A stretch of 64,000 bases of DNA, taken from the NCBI GenBank assembly GCA_037893245.1, contig JBAIAA010000096.1, forward strand, positions 620,001 to 684,000. Direction: 5' to 3'. The DNA comes from Crossaster papposus (Eukaryota > Echinodermata > Asteroidea > Velatida > Solasteridae). Of this stretch, positions 34,673 through 47,040 are shown piece after piece; within the stretch, counting starts at the first letter, position 1, and every line of letters begins with the position of its first letter. The notes under the pieces are model-generated. The model ran no database searches. It saw only the letters and a program-made list of their open reading frames with translations, and was not told the DNA's origin. Both the position numbers and the translations under genes were made by a program.

Positions 34673-35064
34673 ATGCGCGGATGCGCGGATGCGCGGATGC
34701 GCGGATGCGCGGATGCGCGGATGCGCGGATGCGCGGATGCGCGGATGCGCGGATGCGCGGATGCGCGGATGCGCGGATGCGCGGATGCGCGGATGCGCGG
34801 ATGCGCGGATGCGCGGATGCGCGGATGCGCGGATGCGCGGATGCGCGGATGCGCGGATGCGCGGATGCGCGGATGCGCGGATGCGCGGATGCGCGGATGC
34901 GCGGATGCGCGGATGCGCGGATGCGCGGATGCGCGGATGCGCGGATGCGCGGATGCGCGGATGCGCGGATGCGCGGATGCGCGGATGCGCGGATGCGCGG
35001 ATGCGCGGATGCGCGGATGCGCGGATGCGCGGATGCGCGGATGCGCGGATGCGCGGATGCGCGG
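34673..35064. repeat. Octamer array (ATGCGCGG)49
   Basis: 49 perfect head-to-tail copies of the 8-base unit. Because 24 bases hold three units, all three frames stay open on both strands and give artefact open frames such as MRGCADAR repeats. CpG-rich. Shorter runs of the same unit terminate each unit of the next array. Confidence 0.95.
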
Positions 35065-35065
35065 A

Positions 35066-37000
35066 TGCGAGGTCGAAAAAAGCTTGACGTCATCACGTGT
35101 TAGGCTCATTACAGTCAACAGAGGGCCGTATATGAAGCGAATTATATATATAGAAGTGACGGTTTCGGGTTGTCTGGGATGCGCGGATGCGCGGATGCGC
35201 GGATGCGCGGATGCGAGGTCGAAAAAAGCTTGACGTCATCACGTGTTAGGCTCATTACAGTCAACAGAGGGCCGTATATGAAGCGAATTATAGAAGTGAC
35301 GGTTTTGGGTTGTCTGGGATGCGTGGATGCGCGGATGCGCGGATGCGAGGTCGAAAAAAGCTTGACGTCATCACGTGTTAGGCTCATTACAGTCAACAGA
35401 GGGCCGTATATGAAGCGAATTATATATATAGAAGTGGCGGTTTTGGGTTGTCTGGGATGCGCGGATGCGCGGATGCGCGGATGCGAGGTCGAAAAAAGCT
35501 TGACGTCATCACGTGTTAGGCTCATTACAGTCAACAGAGGGCCGTATATGAAGCGAATTATATACATATAGAAGTGACGGTTTTGGGTTGTCTGGGATGC
35601 GTGGATGCGCGGATGCGCGGATGCGCGGATGCGAGGTCGAAAAAAGCTTGACGTCATCACGTGTTAGGCTCATTACAGTCAACAGAGGGCCGTATATGAA
35701 GCGAATTATATATATAGAAGTGACGGTTTCGGGTTGTCTGGGATGCGCGGATGCGCGGATGCGCGGATGCGCGGATGCGAGGTCGAAAAAAGCTTGACGT
35801 CATCACGTGTTAGGCTCATTACAGTCAACAGAGGGCCGTACTGAAGCGAATTATAGAAGTGACGGTTTTGGGTTGTCTGGGATGCGTGGATGCGCGGATG
35901 CGCGGATGCGAGGTCGAAAAAAGCTTGACGTCATCACGTGTTAGGCTCATTACAGTCAACAGAGGGCCGTATATGAAGCGAATTATATATATAGAAGTGA
36001 CGGTTTTGGGTTGTCTGGGATGCGCGGATGCGCGGATGCGCGGATGCGAGGTCGAAAAAAGCTTGACGTCATCACGTGTTAGGCTCATTACAGTCAACAG
36101 AGGGCCGTATATGAAGCGAATTATATACATATAGAAGTGACGGTTTTGGGTTGTCTGGGATGCGTGGATGCGCGGATGCGCGGATGCGAGGTCGAAAAAA
36201 GCTTGACGTCATCACGTGTTAGGCTCATTACAGTCAACAGAGGGCCGTATATGAAGCGAATTATATATATAGAAGTAACGGTTTTGGGTTGTCTGGGATG
36301 CGTGGATGCGCGGATGCGCGGATGCGCGGTCGAAAAAAGCTTGACGTCATCACGTGTTAGGCTCATTACAGTCAACAGAGGGCCGTATATGAAGCGAATT
36401 TTAGAAGTGACGGTTTTGGGTTGTCTGGGATGCGTGGATGCGCGGATGCGCGGATGCGAGGTCGAAAAAAGCTTGACGTCATCACGTGTTAGGCTCATTA
36501 CAGTCAACAGAGGGCCGTATATGAAGCGAATTATATATATAGAAGTGACGGTTTTGGGTTGTCTGGGATGCGTGGATGCGCGGATGCGCGGATGCGAGGT
36601 CGAAAAAAGCTTGACGTCATCACGTGTTAGGCTCATTACAGTCAACAGAGGGCCGTATATGAAGCGAATTATAGAAGTGACGGTTTTGGGTTGTCTGGGA
36701 TGCGTGGATGCGCGGATGCGCGGATGCGAGGTCGAAAAAAGCTTGACGTCATCACGTGTTAGGCTCATTACAGTCAACAGAGGGCCGTATATGAAGCGAA
36801 TTATATATATAGAAGTGACGGTTTTGGGTTGTCTGGGATGCGTGGATGCGCGGATGCGCGGATGCGAGGTCGAAAAAAGCTTGACGTCATCACGTGTTAG
36901 GCTCATTACAGTCAACAGAGGGCCGTATATGAAGCGAATTATATATATAGAAGTGACGGTTTCGGGTTGTCTGGGATGCGTGGATGCGCGGATGCGCGGT
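35066..37000. repeat. Array of 14 units (130-150 bp), each with TGACGTCA and CACGTG
   Basis: Each unit begins near GGTCGAAAAAAGCTTGACGT, continues through CACGTGTTAGGCTCATTACA and ends in two to five ATGCGCGG octamers. Starts are near 35072, 35217, 35350, 35486, 35636, 35783, 35913, 36051, 36188, 36328, 36459, 36599, 36729 and 36868. Units differ mainly in octamer number and a 4-8 bp TA run. Every unit has a perfect CRE (TGACGTCA) and E-box (CACGTG) separated by 1 base. No protein. Confidence 0.9.
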
Positions 37001-37099
37001 CGGCATAGGCAAAAAGTCAATAGACGTGGGACGTAGTATGTCTGTTTACACATGCGCTTTCTTACGCGAACAAAGTCGGGACGCCAGATGAGTTTATTT

Positions 37100-37590
37100 A
37101 GGTGCATAATTAACCCATAATAATTGATATAGTCCCTAGTTAATTGTATACAGTCCCTAGTTTTTCGTATACACGACTTTTATACCTTTTTCTATAAGAC
37201 CCTATCTAGACGAGAATATTTAGGTGCATAATTCACCCATACAAACGGATACAGTCCCTAGTTAATTGTATACAGTCCCTAGTTTTTCGTATACACGACT
37301 GTTATACCTTTTTCTATAAGATCCTATCTAGATGAGATTATTTAGGTGCATAATTCACCCATAAAAATGGATACAGTCCCTAGTTAATTGTATACAGTCC
37401 CTAGTTTTCCGTATACACGACTTTTATACCTTTTTCTATAAGATCCTATCTAGATGAGATTATTTAGGTGCATAATTCACCAATAAAAATGTATACAGTC
37501 CCTAATTAATTGTATACAGTCCCTAGTGTTTCGTATACACGACTTTGATACCTTTTTCTATAAGACCCTATCTAGATGAGATTATTTAGG
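37100..37590. repeat. Four tandem copies of a 122-bp unit
   Basis: The block TAATTGTATACAGTCCCTAG recurs at a period of 122-123 bp (near 37140, 37263, 37385, 37507). The same sequence, inverted, occurs in the elements at 47130-47240 and 48030-48130. Confidence 0.85.
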
Positions 37591-37816
37591 TGTCTATTTA
37601 AACAATTCTCTTTGTTAATATAAACAATAATGAAAGTCGTGTCTACGGACTGTATCCATTTATTTTGAATTATCGCTGTCAACCGGCGTTGGTTTTTATA
37701 CGTTCAGCGCGTATTGAGTTTAATGATTTAACTAAAAATGGTTTGCGCAGCAGCGCCCTCTTGTGGTATTTAGTTTTTTTAGTTACCGTCTAGCTGGGCG
37801 GAGAATGGAATGACCC

Positions 37817-38058
37817 GGGGCCAATTTCACGGAGCTGCTAAGCACAAGAATTTGCTTAGCATGAAAATGTGTCCTTGGCAAAAACAAGGTTACAGACCAA
37901 ATTTTCACGTGATCTTTACTGTTTTTGATTGATAATCAACTGTTTTTTGCTTAGCATGAAAAACACGTAGAACTTTGGCTGGTAACCTGTTTTTAATGAG
38001 CAAGACTTTTTTGTGCTAAGCAAATTTTTGTGCTTAGCAGCTCCGTGAAATTGGCCCC
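37817..38058. mobile_element. MITE with GGGGCCAATTTC ends
   Basis: 242 bp, long inverted repeat (GGGGCCAATTTCACGGAGCT and its complement; internal CTAAGCA/TGCTTAGC). A relative lies at 47521-47767. No clear target duplication. Probably a folding, non-autonomous DNA element. Confidence 0.7.
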
Positions 38059-38400
38059 CGGTTTATAGGCCGTTTTCTAAACCCCTGCCTTCAGCCTATT
38101 GCTAAACCGCATGGATGAAACCGAGACGTAGACGAAGCTGGGGTTTGTAAAACGGCCATAAAGTCTTGGCTGCGCATCCACGCATCCGGATGCGGGGAGC
38201 TGATCTGGGGTTTCGAAAACGGCCATAAAGTCTCGACTGCGCATCCGCGCATCCACGCATCCGGATGCGGGGAGGTTTCATGGTGACCGCGCATCCACAC
38301 AGCCATGGATGCGCGGTGACGTGACCGCGCATCCACGCAGCCATGGATGCGCGGATATAGAATGGAGTGGCCCTGCATTCTATAGTTGTACCGAATTGTG

Positions 38401-38743
38401 CAACCTGACGCTGTTTTTTGGCTTAGAGATATATTTTTGTGTATAAAAAACAAATTCCATTTAAATATGATTTTCACAAAAGAAATGTAACCGTGTGTAT
38501 CACAGTGCCAGTGGCAGTGCGTGTTGTCGGTGCTGTGCGTGTTGTCAGTAGGACCGCAAGCAATCATGCAAAAATGTGAAGAAAAAATAAAAAGTGATAG
38601 TTTAAAGAGGATGTGCAGTATTGGTAAGAGCGTGATTTTACACTTCTTTCAAATTCACATCATATCTAGAGGCTCGAGCTCTGGCTGTCGATAACACAGT
38701 ATTATTAAATACATGAACACATTCTTTTTTTTCTTTTTCCCAG
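38401..38743 (+). promoter_or_regulatory. Promoter-proximal region and 5' UTR exon of TRIM copy B
   Basis: Homologous to 48384-48470 plus 52150-52279 before copy C and to the last bases of the window before the next copy. GTGCAGTATTGGTAAGAG gives a donor at 38624 and TTTTTCCCAG an acceptor at 38743, bounding a 120-bp intron 10 bases before the ATG. The same intron exists in copy C. No TATA box stands out. Confidence 0.55.
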
Positions 38744-38753
38744 ACAAAACAAA

Positions 38754-41545
38754 ATGGCGACCGGACCTGCGATAAGTTTAGCTCTGGAAACGATTAGCAG
38801 ACAGCATCTGGAGTGCTGCATATGTCAAGAGAGTTACGAACGGCCTAAGATTCTAGAATGCCTGCACAGTTTCTGTGAGCAATGTCTGCTAAAATACCAC
38901 AGCACGAAGCACCAGGGCTGTACGGAGATTCCTTGCCCCGTGTGTCGACAGGAGACGAAGCTTACATCAGCGGGGGTGCAGGGTCTGAAAACCAACTTTC
39001 ATCTAATCGGTTTGGTTGAGGAGATTGTACTTTAGGAGAAGGTAGTGAGCTTGGGTGATGCTGGTATTTTGTGTGGTATTTGTGAGGAAGCCAATGAGGC
39101 AACGCATAGATGTCTGGACTGTGACCAGAATGTGTGCTCGGCCTGTAGTAAAATGCATCTTCGATTTGCAGCAACATCAAACCACAAGGTGACTCCACTG
39201 AAGGACATTCGTGAGTGAAAGGTTACACTGACAAAGAAACATCCGAAACCACATCCAAAATGTCCGATCCATGCAGGCGAAGCAGCAAGGTTCTTTTGTA
39301 CCTCGTGTGAAATACTCGTCTGCCGCGACTGTACTGTCGTAAACCACTGCAAACCAGAACACGCGTACATTGAGGGAGACGAGGCAGCATCCACTTACAA
39401 GCAAACGCTGGCTGAACTGTTTCATCCACTTGAAAACTCAATGAAGGAAATCGAAAAATCACGAGAAAAAGTCTCAAGACTGAAAACAAATTTAAATCTC
39501 ACAATTAAGAAGGTCAAGAAAGAAGTGCAAAACAGAGCAGCTAATATACGAGCAAAGATCACGGCCCAAGAAAATCGCATCCTTGATGACATCAAAAACA
39601 TTCAGTCGGATCGTGAGCAGAAACTGGAAGAATGTGAGAAAACCACGAGCTTGGCTGTGGAGAGGTTTCAGTTTTCACTAGATACAGCTAGAGAGGTGAA
39701 AAGGACTGCATCGGATAGTGATTTTCTGTCACTCTATCCTACAATGAGCAAAGACTTGAAACAGTTGGCCGGTCAGGCTATTCCTAGAGTTGATGACAGG
39801 CTGGCATTTCTGAAGTTCAAGCAGAGTGGGGGGATTGGTGACATCAATCTGGGTAAGGTGGTGATAGAAGACAAGTGGGAGCTGTGTGGGGAGTTTGGTA
39901 GACAGGGAAGTCGTCCAAGACAGTTCAATGTGGCTTGGGGCATTGCTGCTCGTCAACCTGATGAAATTGCAGTGACTGACTACAGAAACAAACCAGTTGT
40001 GATCTGCAGCATCGATGGCAACCAGAAAAGCACAATCCCGATGCAACGACGTAAGTTAAAATAACATGCCATCTGCAAAATAATGCACTTGAAAAATGTT
40101 CCTTCACTCTTTACTTGTAATATTCTCTGTATTTTTACTTTTTACAAATACAGTTAAAAAGAAAACTAAATAAAACTCCATTGAAACTGTAAATTTCAAA
40201 CAGAATACTGATCTATTGAATAAGTTAATATTCATGACATCAGAATGTTTTTCAATCTCAATGTATATTCCATGAAAACAAAATGTCAAAGTCCAAGAAA
40301 AAACATCTTATAATTACTGTGAAGTGAATGAAAGAAATATTTCCGCGTAAACATCAGTATACGCGGGTTTACACTCCAACTTCTGTGTTAACTGAGTTAA
40401 CAGACTTTTTTCGCTAACATTTAACATGTTTAGCAGCTACATGTAAACACCCGTGTCCAATTCCTAAACATTGATGTTTAATGACTAAACACTATCCATC
40501 CTCATGCTAAACATCTTTAGCATAAACATATTTACAAACTTAAGTTGTAGCAATAAAGTGTTTAGAAAAGTGTTTACACGCTAAACACATTTTTTGCAGT
40601 GTATGTTTATTTCTCTTCGGCATGGAAGACCTTTTTTAAAATTCTATATCTCACATTTTTCACACAGAAAGATAAATAAGAGTAGAGCATTTTATGCGGC
40701 CCCACAATCTGTGGCATAAATAAACACAAAACATAACAAGATCATGTAAGATGAATTATAAGATGCTGTGATTTCTCAAGCATGTACACCAAATCTTGAC
40801 AATGTATTCTTTGACAGACATTTTTCTGCTGCAGGTTTCACTCTTTCAAGAATGTCTGTGTTGAAAGGATTGTGCAATAAATGCATAATGGTCGTTTGTT
40901 TGTTTTGACATCATGACTCCTACAGGTCTACTCTGCATCGCAGAGACACGCACCAACAATCGTTTGGTGGTCGTCGAGAAAGGTGCATCCCATGTGAAGG
41001 TGTTCAACAGCGACGACACGCTGGCCTACGAGTTCCCAACAGTGCCACCGAGTGAGGTCAGTAAGACCGCAGTTGACCTCTGCGGTGTAGCTGTCAAGAA
41101 TGATGGTATCATCGTAGTAGGCGATTTCAAGAGGCTGGTGTTGACTGAACACAGCCCCACTGATGGTGAGCTCCTACGTACCATACCAGTCCAGGTTGCA
41201 CCTCACTTTCTGGCTGTAGACAGCAATGATAGAATTGTCATCAGTTCATCGTCACAGACAGTAAATGTTGCTGATGGCAATGGTACTACACGGCGCATCA
41301 TCGAACCCATTATCAATGGTCAACCAGTAATGTACTGCAACGGTGTGTGCACTGATAGCTCAGGTATTTATGTTGCAATGCATAATAGTGATAACATGGG
41401 TCATATCCACCACTATGACCATCAAGGTGGCTTTCTCAAGTGCATTGCACAGGGTCTGTACTCTCCCCGCGGAATCACATTCACATCAGATGGGCAGCTG
41501 GCAGTGGCTGACTACTACTCAGTCAAGATGTATCACCAGGTGTGA
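38754..41545 (+). pseudogene. TRIM-NHL gene copy B, two nonsense codons
   Basis: Exon 1 (38754-40050) and exon 2 (40926-41545) align throughout with intact copy C. RING cysteines/histidine are present, but codon 94 is TAG (39033-39035, glutamine in C) and codon 155 is TGA (39216-39218, glycine in C), both before or within the B-box region. The remainder (B-box 2, coiled coil, NHL propeller) is still open, and intron borders are normal (GTAAGT at 40051, CAG at 40925). Compared with C it has one extra codon in the coiled coil and one codon before the donor. Expression would give a 93-residue RING fragment. Recent loss is likely because the rest has not decayed. Confidence 0.85.
40051..40925 (+). 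other. Intron of TRIM copy B
   Basis: 875 bp, GT-AG, homologous to the intron of copy C. Contains many TAAACA/TGTTTA motifs (40380-40610). Nothing else recognised. Confidence 0.7.
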
Positions 41546-44500
41546 CGTGACATTGTAACCAGTCATGTCAGTTTCTAATCACTAATGACATGCAAATAGT
41601 TCAGTTTACTGTTGTATATCGTTCTACATTTGTACATTGTTTGGTCATTGTTAACTGAAAACCGGAAACTTTAAGGGAATCCCTTATTACCAACGCGCGT
41701 GCAGTGTGATGTCAAATATTTATAAAACAATCTGTCACACACAATATATAAAGCCCAATCATCGATATTTATCGCATCGTAATTATTCAAATCGAACAAA
41801 ATAGTGTTTTCTGTAACTCTTAACTAATGTTAAAAGCCACACATTAGTTTTTTTTTTCTCTCTCACTATTTTGCTTTAAAACGCTGTACTTAACCATTTT
41901 GACATGCTTCTGTAAGCAAAACGTTAATTAATTATATAAATTACATTAATGGTGTAAGGGGCAGCCATCTTGACAATGCATTTTCACGAAGAAACTAACC
42001 TTACTGCCCCTTGATCGTGTACAAAATGTATTGCATGGAATAGTGAAAAAGTACATGTACATGCAGGTAATTTTTTTAAATATATTATACTGTTTAATAT
42101 AATATATCTAATATACCGTGACGGGAAAATAACTCGGCATCGCACGCTATCACTCAATTATTTGATAAAGTAACTACTAATATTAATTCAACCCTTAGTA
42201 CACTTTGAATATTTGTTTATTCTAATGCCGTTGCTCCTATTAACCATGGTATTATAATTATTTGTCTTTATGAGTTCTCTCTCTAAACAACTTCCATATG
42301 CTGTCCCTCAAGGATCCACAATTGGACCTCTTTTGTTCTCTATTTACATGGTTTTTTTTTTTAAATCGACAAAATCATTTTCTTTGATTATGTTTGCTGA
42401 TGGCATGTATTAGACATAATAACATATATGTACTTGCATATAATTATAGCTACTCTAGAACTATACTTTTAATATAGGTTTTCCCTGTCAGTTTAATAGA
42501 TTTGGCAGCCAAATTGATGACGAATCACCCATTTTCGCACGAATTTAGATGCACGTTTTAGATCAACATTTCAATTAACTAAAATAGATAATTCAATTTC
42601 AATCTCGATGCATCCAACTGCATTTTGCAACAATTCAATTTCAAGAATGAGGCATTAACATTTAACATTGGGTCATTTAAATTCGCTCGAGCTTCCAGTT
42701 GTTCCAGTTTGGCCATTCGAATTCACTATTAGGCAAGTATTTATAGAATATAAGCGAAGGAATACGACAACGGTTCAGTTCTTTAGAATTATACAGTGCC
42801 TTATTCCAAATTGATTAAGTAAATGAGAACTTTTCTAACAAAATTCTGCCTCCTCAAAAAGAAAAATCAGTTAGAAAAAGAAATCACGAAAAACAGAGAT
42901 ATAACATACACACATATTTTAATTAAATACAAATATAAGAGAGCCAAAAGTAACAAGTAAAAACATACAAAAACTACATGTATACGCGATAAAAAGCGGA
43001 GAAACCTAAGTTTACTATTGCCAAAGTTTATTGTTTGTATCTTGACTTTCACACATGTATAATTTTTCCGTATTGCTCACTTATATTTTACTTCTTCGGT
43101 TTAAAACTAAACAAACTAGATTAGAATATAACTTGTGTAGAAGTTAAAAAAAATTACTTCGCATCTTGCCTGAGTCGTTTCCCTTTTATTATTTTGGATG
43201 CAGAAAGTGCTAAATAGAATGAGCGAAAATGAAAACGAATATATGAATGTGGATCTTATGCAAATAAGCTTTTAGCAAACCGACTGCAAATTGAATGACC
43301 ACTTAAACCAAATGTTGGATGAGTAAAACATGAATATGTCAGGTATGAAAACGAATTTAAACGTCTAAAATCTAATACGAACCACGGGAACGACAACCGA
43401 GAGCTAATTCGCTTCACATTGGCTACTATCAAGATAAATTGGTTCGCTATTTTTTGCGAAATTGGTCAGGAAAACCTATATTAAATTATTATGATAATGT
43501 TAATGTTATTTTACACACAAAATGGATACATAGTTTACTAAACTGCGACGTTTAACACCAATTACGCGAGTGAAATTTCATTATTTGTTCGGATTTTCTT
43601 TTCTAAAAGAGTGATATGTGTGGGTCATAATGTAGCAAGATCTAAGGTGTACACTGTTGAATAATGTCGTGGTGGCGATAGATGAAAAAAGGACCTGTTT
43701 TCAATGATTGTTAATGCTGTACCCTCATAGAGATTTTACCTGAAAACTCACCCAGTAGCTTAGTTCTCCAAGGGTATTGATATAGTTCCCTCTTGAAGAT
43801 TTCTTTTTATAAAATAAGCAAATAGTCACATAGATCTATAGAGAAATAATTAGTTATAGGGTATACACTGTTTTTGGCTTTGAAGAGATTTTTTGAATTT
43901 CTGAATGTACTCCTCTAGGTTTCAAAGTTACATGATTTGAAGGTACATGTAGCATACATAATTTGCTTTTGTTGTAATTTTCTAAATTGTGGGTTTGAAA
44001 AATAGTTTATATTTATGGTAAATATTGTGACGGAGATCAATTTTTTAAGTTTTGCGTGAATATATGCTGGGCCAAAAACCAAGAACCTTAATGCTGTTCC
44101 TTGACTTCGTTCAGACGAAAAAGCAATTGACAGATGTTAGAGAGTTATCAGGTTAGGAAACCAGACTAGTTGGCTGACAGCAGCATGGATGCGGGATGTG
44201 TAACAGTATTGCCAAACATTGAGGTGTAACTTAATTTAAGAAATGTTAAAAGTGTTTGGAAATAGTCAGGTATTTCCAACCATTGTCGCAATCTCAGTAA
44301 TTCCTTTGAGATATATAGGGGGCTGTGTGTATAGGATATAAGGGCAAGAGAGGATGGGTGGGGGGGACAAATCCGTTTTTCAAGGGCCCTGTGCATGCAG
44401 GTAACGTAATTTTTTTTTAGAAAACGTGTTTCCAAACAAACACCCCAACAAACAAGACAATGACTGACACAACAACATAAATGGAGGGGGAAATATGATC

Positions 44501-44996
44501 AATTAAAACTATCAAGGAATGAAAAAAAAGACAATAAATAAGCAAATAACAAAATATTAAAATAAAAAGGAGAAAATAATTGCGGAGGAGGCACGACAAC
44601 ATAATTAAGACAGTGGGGAAGAAACTACGGTACGCAACATGAGATGAGATATTTGTTGGTTGTAAGCAGATTTGACGGAAGCAGCCCACAGACGACTTTG
44701 TTCTTAAAGCTGTGTCTATAGGCTCAGGTTCCAAAGACGAGGACCATGAAACACGAAGAGTGCAAGCATGGAGGTATTGTAAGGAATATTAGATTAATTT
44801 TAGAACGTGTATTAAAAATTATATTCATGGATGTCATAATCAGTTTAGATTAAGAAGTAACACCACTATTTATACTCTTTAGTGAGTTGTGTGGTTGTGA
44901 ACGAGTGCAGTCTATAATGGCCCTTTTCTGTGTGACAATGAGAAAATGTAGTTAATTAGTGGTAGATCGTGCCCACACAATCAGTGCCAGTGCACC
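41546..44996. repeat. 3' flank of TRIM copy B (segmental duplication)
   Basis: Continuous counterpart of the interrupted flanks of copies A and C, and the reference for most empty sites: AATT near 42575 (element 1358-4515), TTTAATATA near 42098 (element 55503-58060), GAACGTGTATTAAA near 44800 (element 62320-63447). No gene. Polypyrimidine and AT-rich stretches only, apart from a LINE relic. Confidence 0.8.
42287..42412 (+). pseudogene. LINE reverse-transcriptase relic (copy B)
   Basis: The plus frame reads PYAVPQGSTIGPLLFSIYM and, after a T run, FSLIMFADG before a stop. It is the least broken of the three relics because the 200-bp insertion of copy A is absent. Confidence 0.75.
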
Positions 44997-45032
44997 CATA
45001 TCAGGCGCAGATCTAGGATTTGTTTAGACGGG

Positions 45033-45770
45033 GGGCACACACCGAACTGGAAAATGCGAGCGCAAAGCGCGAAGCCCTTACGGCGTGGGGTCCAGGAATT
45101 TTTTGGATTCTGTATGCTTTGTGGTCTGCAATCTGAGGCGATTCCTGGCCTCTTTCCTCTGATTGTTTTTAGCAAAAGTTATAAAAAAGATATGGAGATG
45201 AAATGAAGAATTATGGAGATTTTAATGGAGAATATAATAAATAAATATAAACTAATTTATATATGAATGTGGGGCACACCCAAAACTGAAAAATGCGCGC
45301 GAAGCGTGGATTCTGGGGCCAGCTTAAGAGGCCCCGTGAAATATTTTAGACTCTTTATGCTTTGTGGTGCAATCTGAGGCGATCTCCGGCCACTTCCCTT
45401 CTGAGCTTTTTAGCAAAAATGTAAAATAAATATATGGAGATAAAATGGAGAATTATGGAGATTATAATAGAGAATATATTTAAATATATATTACACATAC
45501 ATTTATTGATGATTGTGGGGCACACCCCAAATTTAAAAATGTGAGCGCGGGGCGCAAGGCCTTTACGGCGTGGGGTCGGCGGCCCGCTTAAGGGCCCCGA
45601 AAATTTTTGGATTCTATATGCTTTGTGGTGCAATTTGAGGCGATTCCTGGCCTCTTTACTCTAAATTTTTTTAGAGATTACATGAAGATAAAATGCAGAA
45701 TTATAGAGATTATAAAGATATATAAGTTTATATATAAATGTGGGTCTCACTCAAAACTGGAACATGCGAG
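45033..45770. repeat. Three to four tandem copies of a unit of about 235 bp
   Basis: GGGGCACAC followed by an AAAATGYGAGCGC block starts near 45033, 45270, 45518 and (degenerate) 45740; each copy also holds ATGCTTTGTGGT and GAGGCGATTCCTGGCC-like blocks. Copies differ by 15-25 percent. Confidence 0.75.
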
Positions 45771-45784
45771 AATTATTTAATTAA

Positions 45785-46310
45785 ACTCCAGCCGTGACGT
45801 CACCCTATTGTCCCAGCGCTCCATTATTTTGCACGAATGAAGCGTTGGAGGCAATTTCTCTCCATTCTTTTGGGAAGGTAACGCAAGTGAACAAAGAGGA
45901 GGTCACTGAAACTAACCAGTGTAGCGGTTTTCGTTGTATTTTTTTAGAAACCTATGTACTCTGATCTAACCCGATTTTCCCTTCAATCTTGTTCTATGGT
46001 TAAACTAACCCATACGGAAATGTGTCGAAGAAAAAGACTTCGAACCACATACCTTTCGATCCATAGCTCTCCTTTCTACCAACTATGCTATTCACGAGTT
46101 GGTGGAAGAAGCCGTTTTTTATAATTCTTATAAGTTATTTCATGTATATGAGTTGCCATTGGTCTTTCTCATGAATATTTCAATCACGAACCACCCAGCT
46201 CCTGAAAAAAAATATCACGAGCCGCTACACCGGTTAGAACAAAGACGCTCCATTCGTGCAAAATAATGGAGCGCTGGGACAACGGGTGACGTTAACGTTA
46301 CGGGTAGAGT
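45785..46310. mobile_element. 526-bp TTAA-flanked MITE containing a tRNA-like segment
   Basis: TTAA on both sides (45781-45784, 46311-46314). Terminal repeats begin ACTCCAGCCGTGACG and ACTCTACCCGTAACG, and a second paired block (TTGTCCCAGCGCTCCATTAT) lies further in. TTAA duplication indicates a piggyBac- or Kolobok-type mobiliser. A tRNA-like sequence sits on the minus strand at 46023-46094. Confidence 0.7.
46023..46094 (-). ncRNA. tRNA-derived sequence (not a working tRNA)
   Basis: The minus strand reads TAGCATAGTTGGTAGA, an A-box (TRGCNNAGYNGG), and, at the normal distance, TGGTTCGAAGTC, a B-box. The stretch between resembles an anticodon arm. Acceptor-stem pairing is poor and no CCA-end geometry is clear, so it is a decayed tRNA or the head of a SINE captured by the MITE. 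RNA polymerase III transcription is conceivable. Confidence 0.5.
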
Positions 46311-47040
46311 TTAAGTCAGATATTCTTGCCCTCGTTAACGCGCCATTCGTGGGTAATAATGTCCCTCGGGCCATTATTATCCACGAATATAATTGCGCGT
46401 AACTCGGGCATTATCTATAACATATACGGTATATAGCAAAAATGTCGCCAAAAAGATTTCGGACAATGTCCTAGCTTGGGTTGGACAAACCATAGCTCCG
46501 TGAACAAACCAACCCACTAACTAACATTCTTACACAAGGTCATTAACAACATAAACATTCATCCCTACTGCAATAAAAGGGTAATTGGCAATGAAGGGGG
46601 CAGTGCTGCCAATTCAATGACCACATGTCCACCAGGCGCGGGATTATTTATCGAACCTCGATGCCAGGTAGTCCGAGTATCATACGTTGGTTAACGGAGT
46701 CACCCCTGATACCAACGAGCGGCTAGATGCGCGCCAGGCGGGTTCAGTTTGTCTTTTGCGGATAACACCAACCTCGCTCTCCCGCTGCGTGTAGAGACCC
46801 TGATGAGAGAGCTTCTTGTGCATGGAGAAATTGAACGGGTGCGTGTCGCAAACTGGGGTTCCGTGGATTGATAACCCTTTTTTGTCAGTATTATATTATG
46901 CCAAAAAATAGACACAGAAGATCCTCCGATCCGATTCTCCTCCCTTCCTTTTCTCTCACCTCCCCCTCTTTTCCCCCACACCCCGTTTAAAAAAAAAACT
47001 CATTTTACCTGGGGGGGGGGGGCACGTGCGCCCGCGCTTT
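46311..47040. other. No gene recognised
   Basis: Unassigned sequence in the composite element. It includes a 12-G run near 47011-47022. The open frames on the minus strand are proline/arginine- or glycine-rich and unconvincing. Confidence 0.4.

Larger units (their letters stand above)
34340..38392. mobile_element. 4.05-kb element with 8-bp TSD, full of tandem arrays
   Basis: Left end GGAGTAACTATAGAATGCAG pairs with the complement of the right end, identical over 21 bp (AACTATAG...GGGCCAC). GAATTGTG is duplicated on both sides (34332-34339, 38393-38400) and the copy C counterpart near 48380 has it once. Eight-base duplication fits hAT or P-like elements. It has no gene: the long open frames across it are by-products of repeats whose length is a multiple of the codon. 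It inserted 0.36 kb upstream of TRIM copy B. Confidence 0.85.

Noticed and set aside
34532-37107. Long open frames on both strands (up to 328 codons) with MRGCADAR or PRIRASAH repeats
   Set aside because: They arise because the 8-bp unit keeps all frames open and the 14-unit array repeats them; no domain, no splice support, overlapping frames on both strands.
38091-38567. 158-codon minus-strand frame upstream of TRIM copy B
   Set aside because: Spans the end of the 8-bp-TSD element and repeated GCATCC sequence; artefact of repeats.
39729-40046. Antisense frames within the TRIM exons (also 52568-52930, 53262-53579)
   Set aside because: Shadow frames, present in both copies simply because the genes are homologous.
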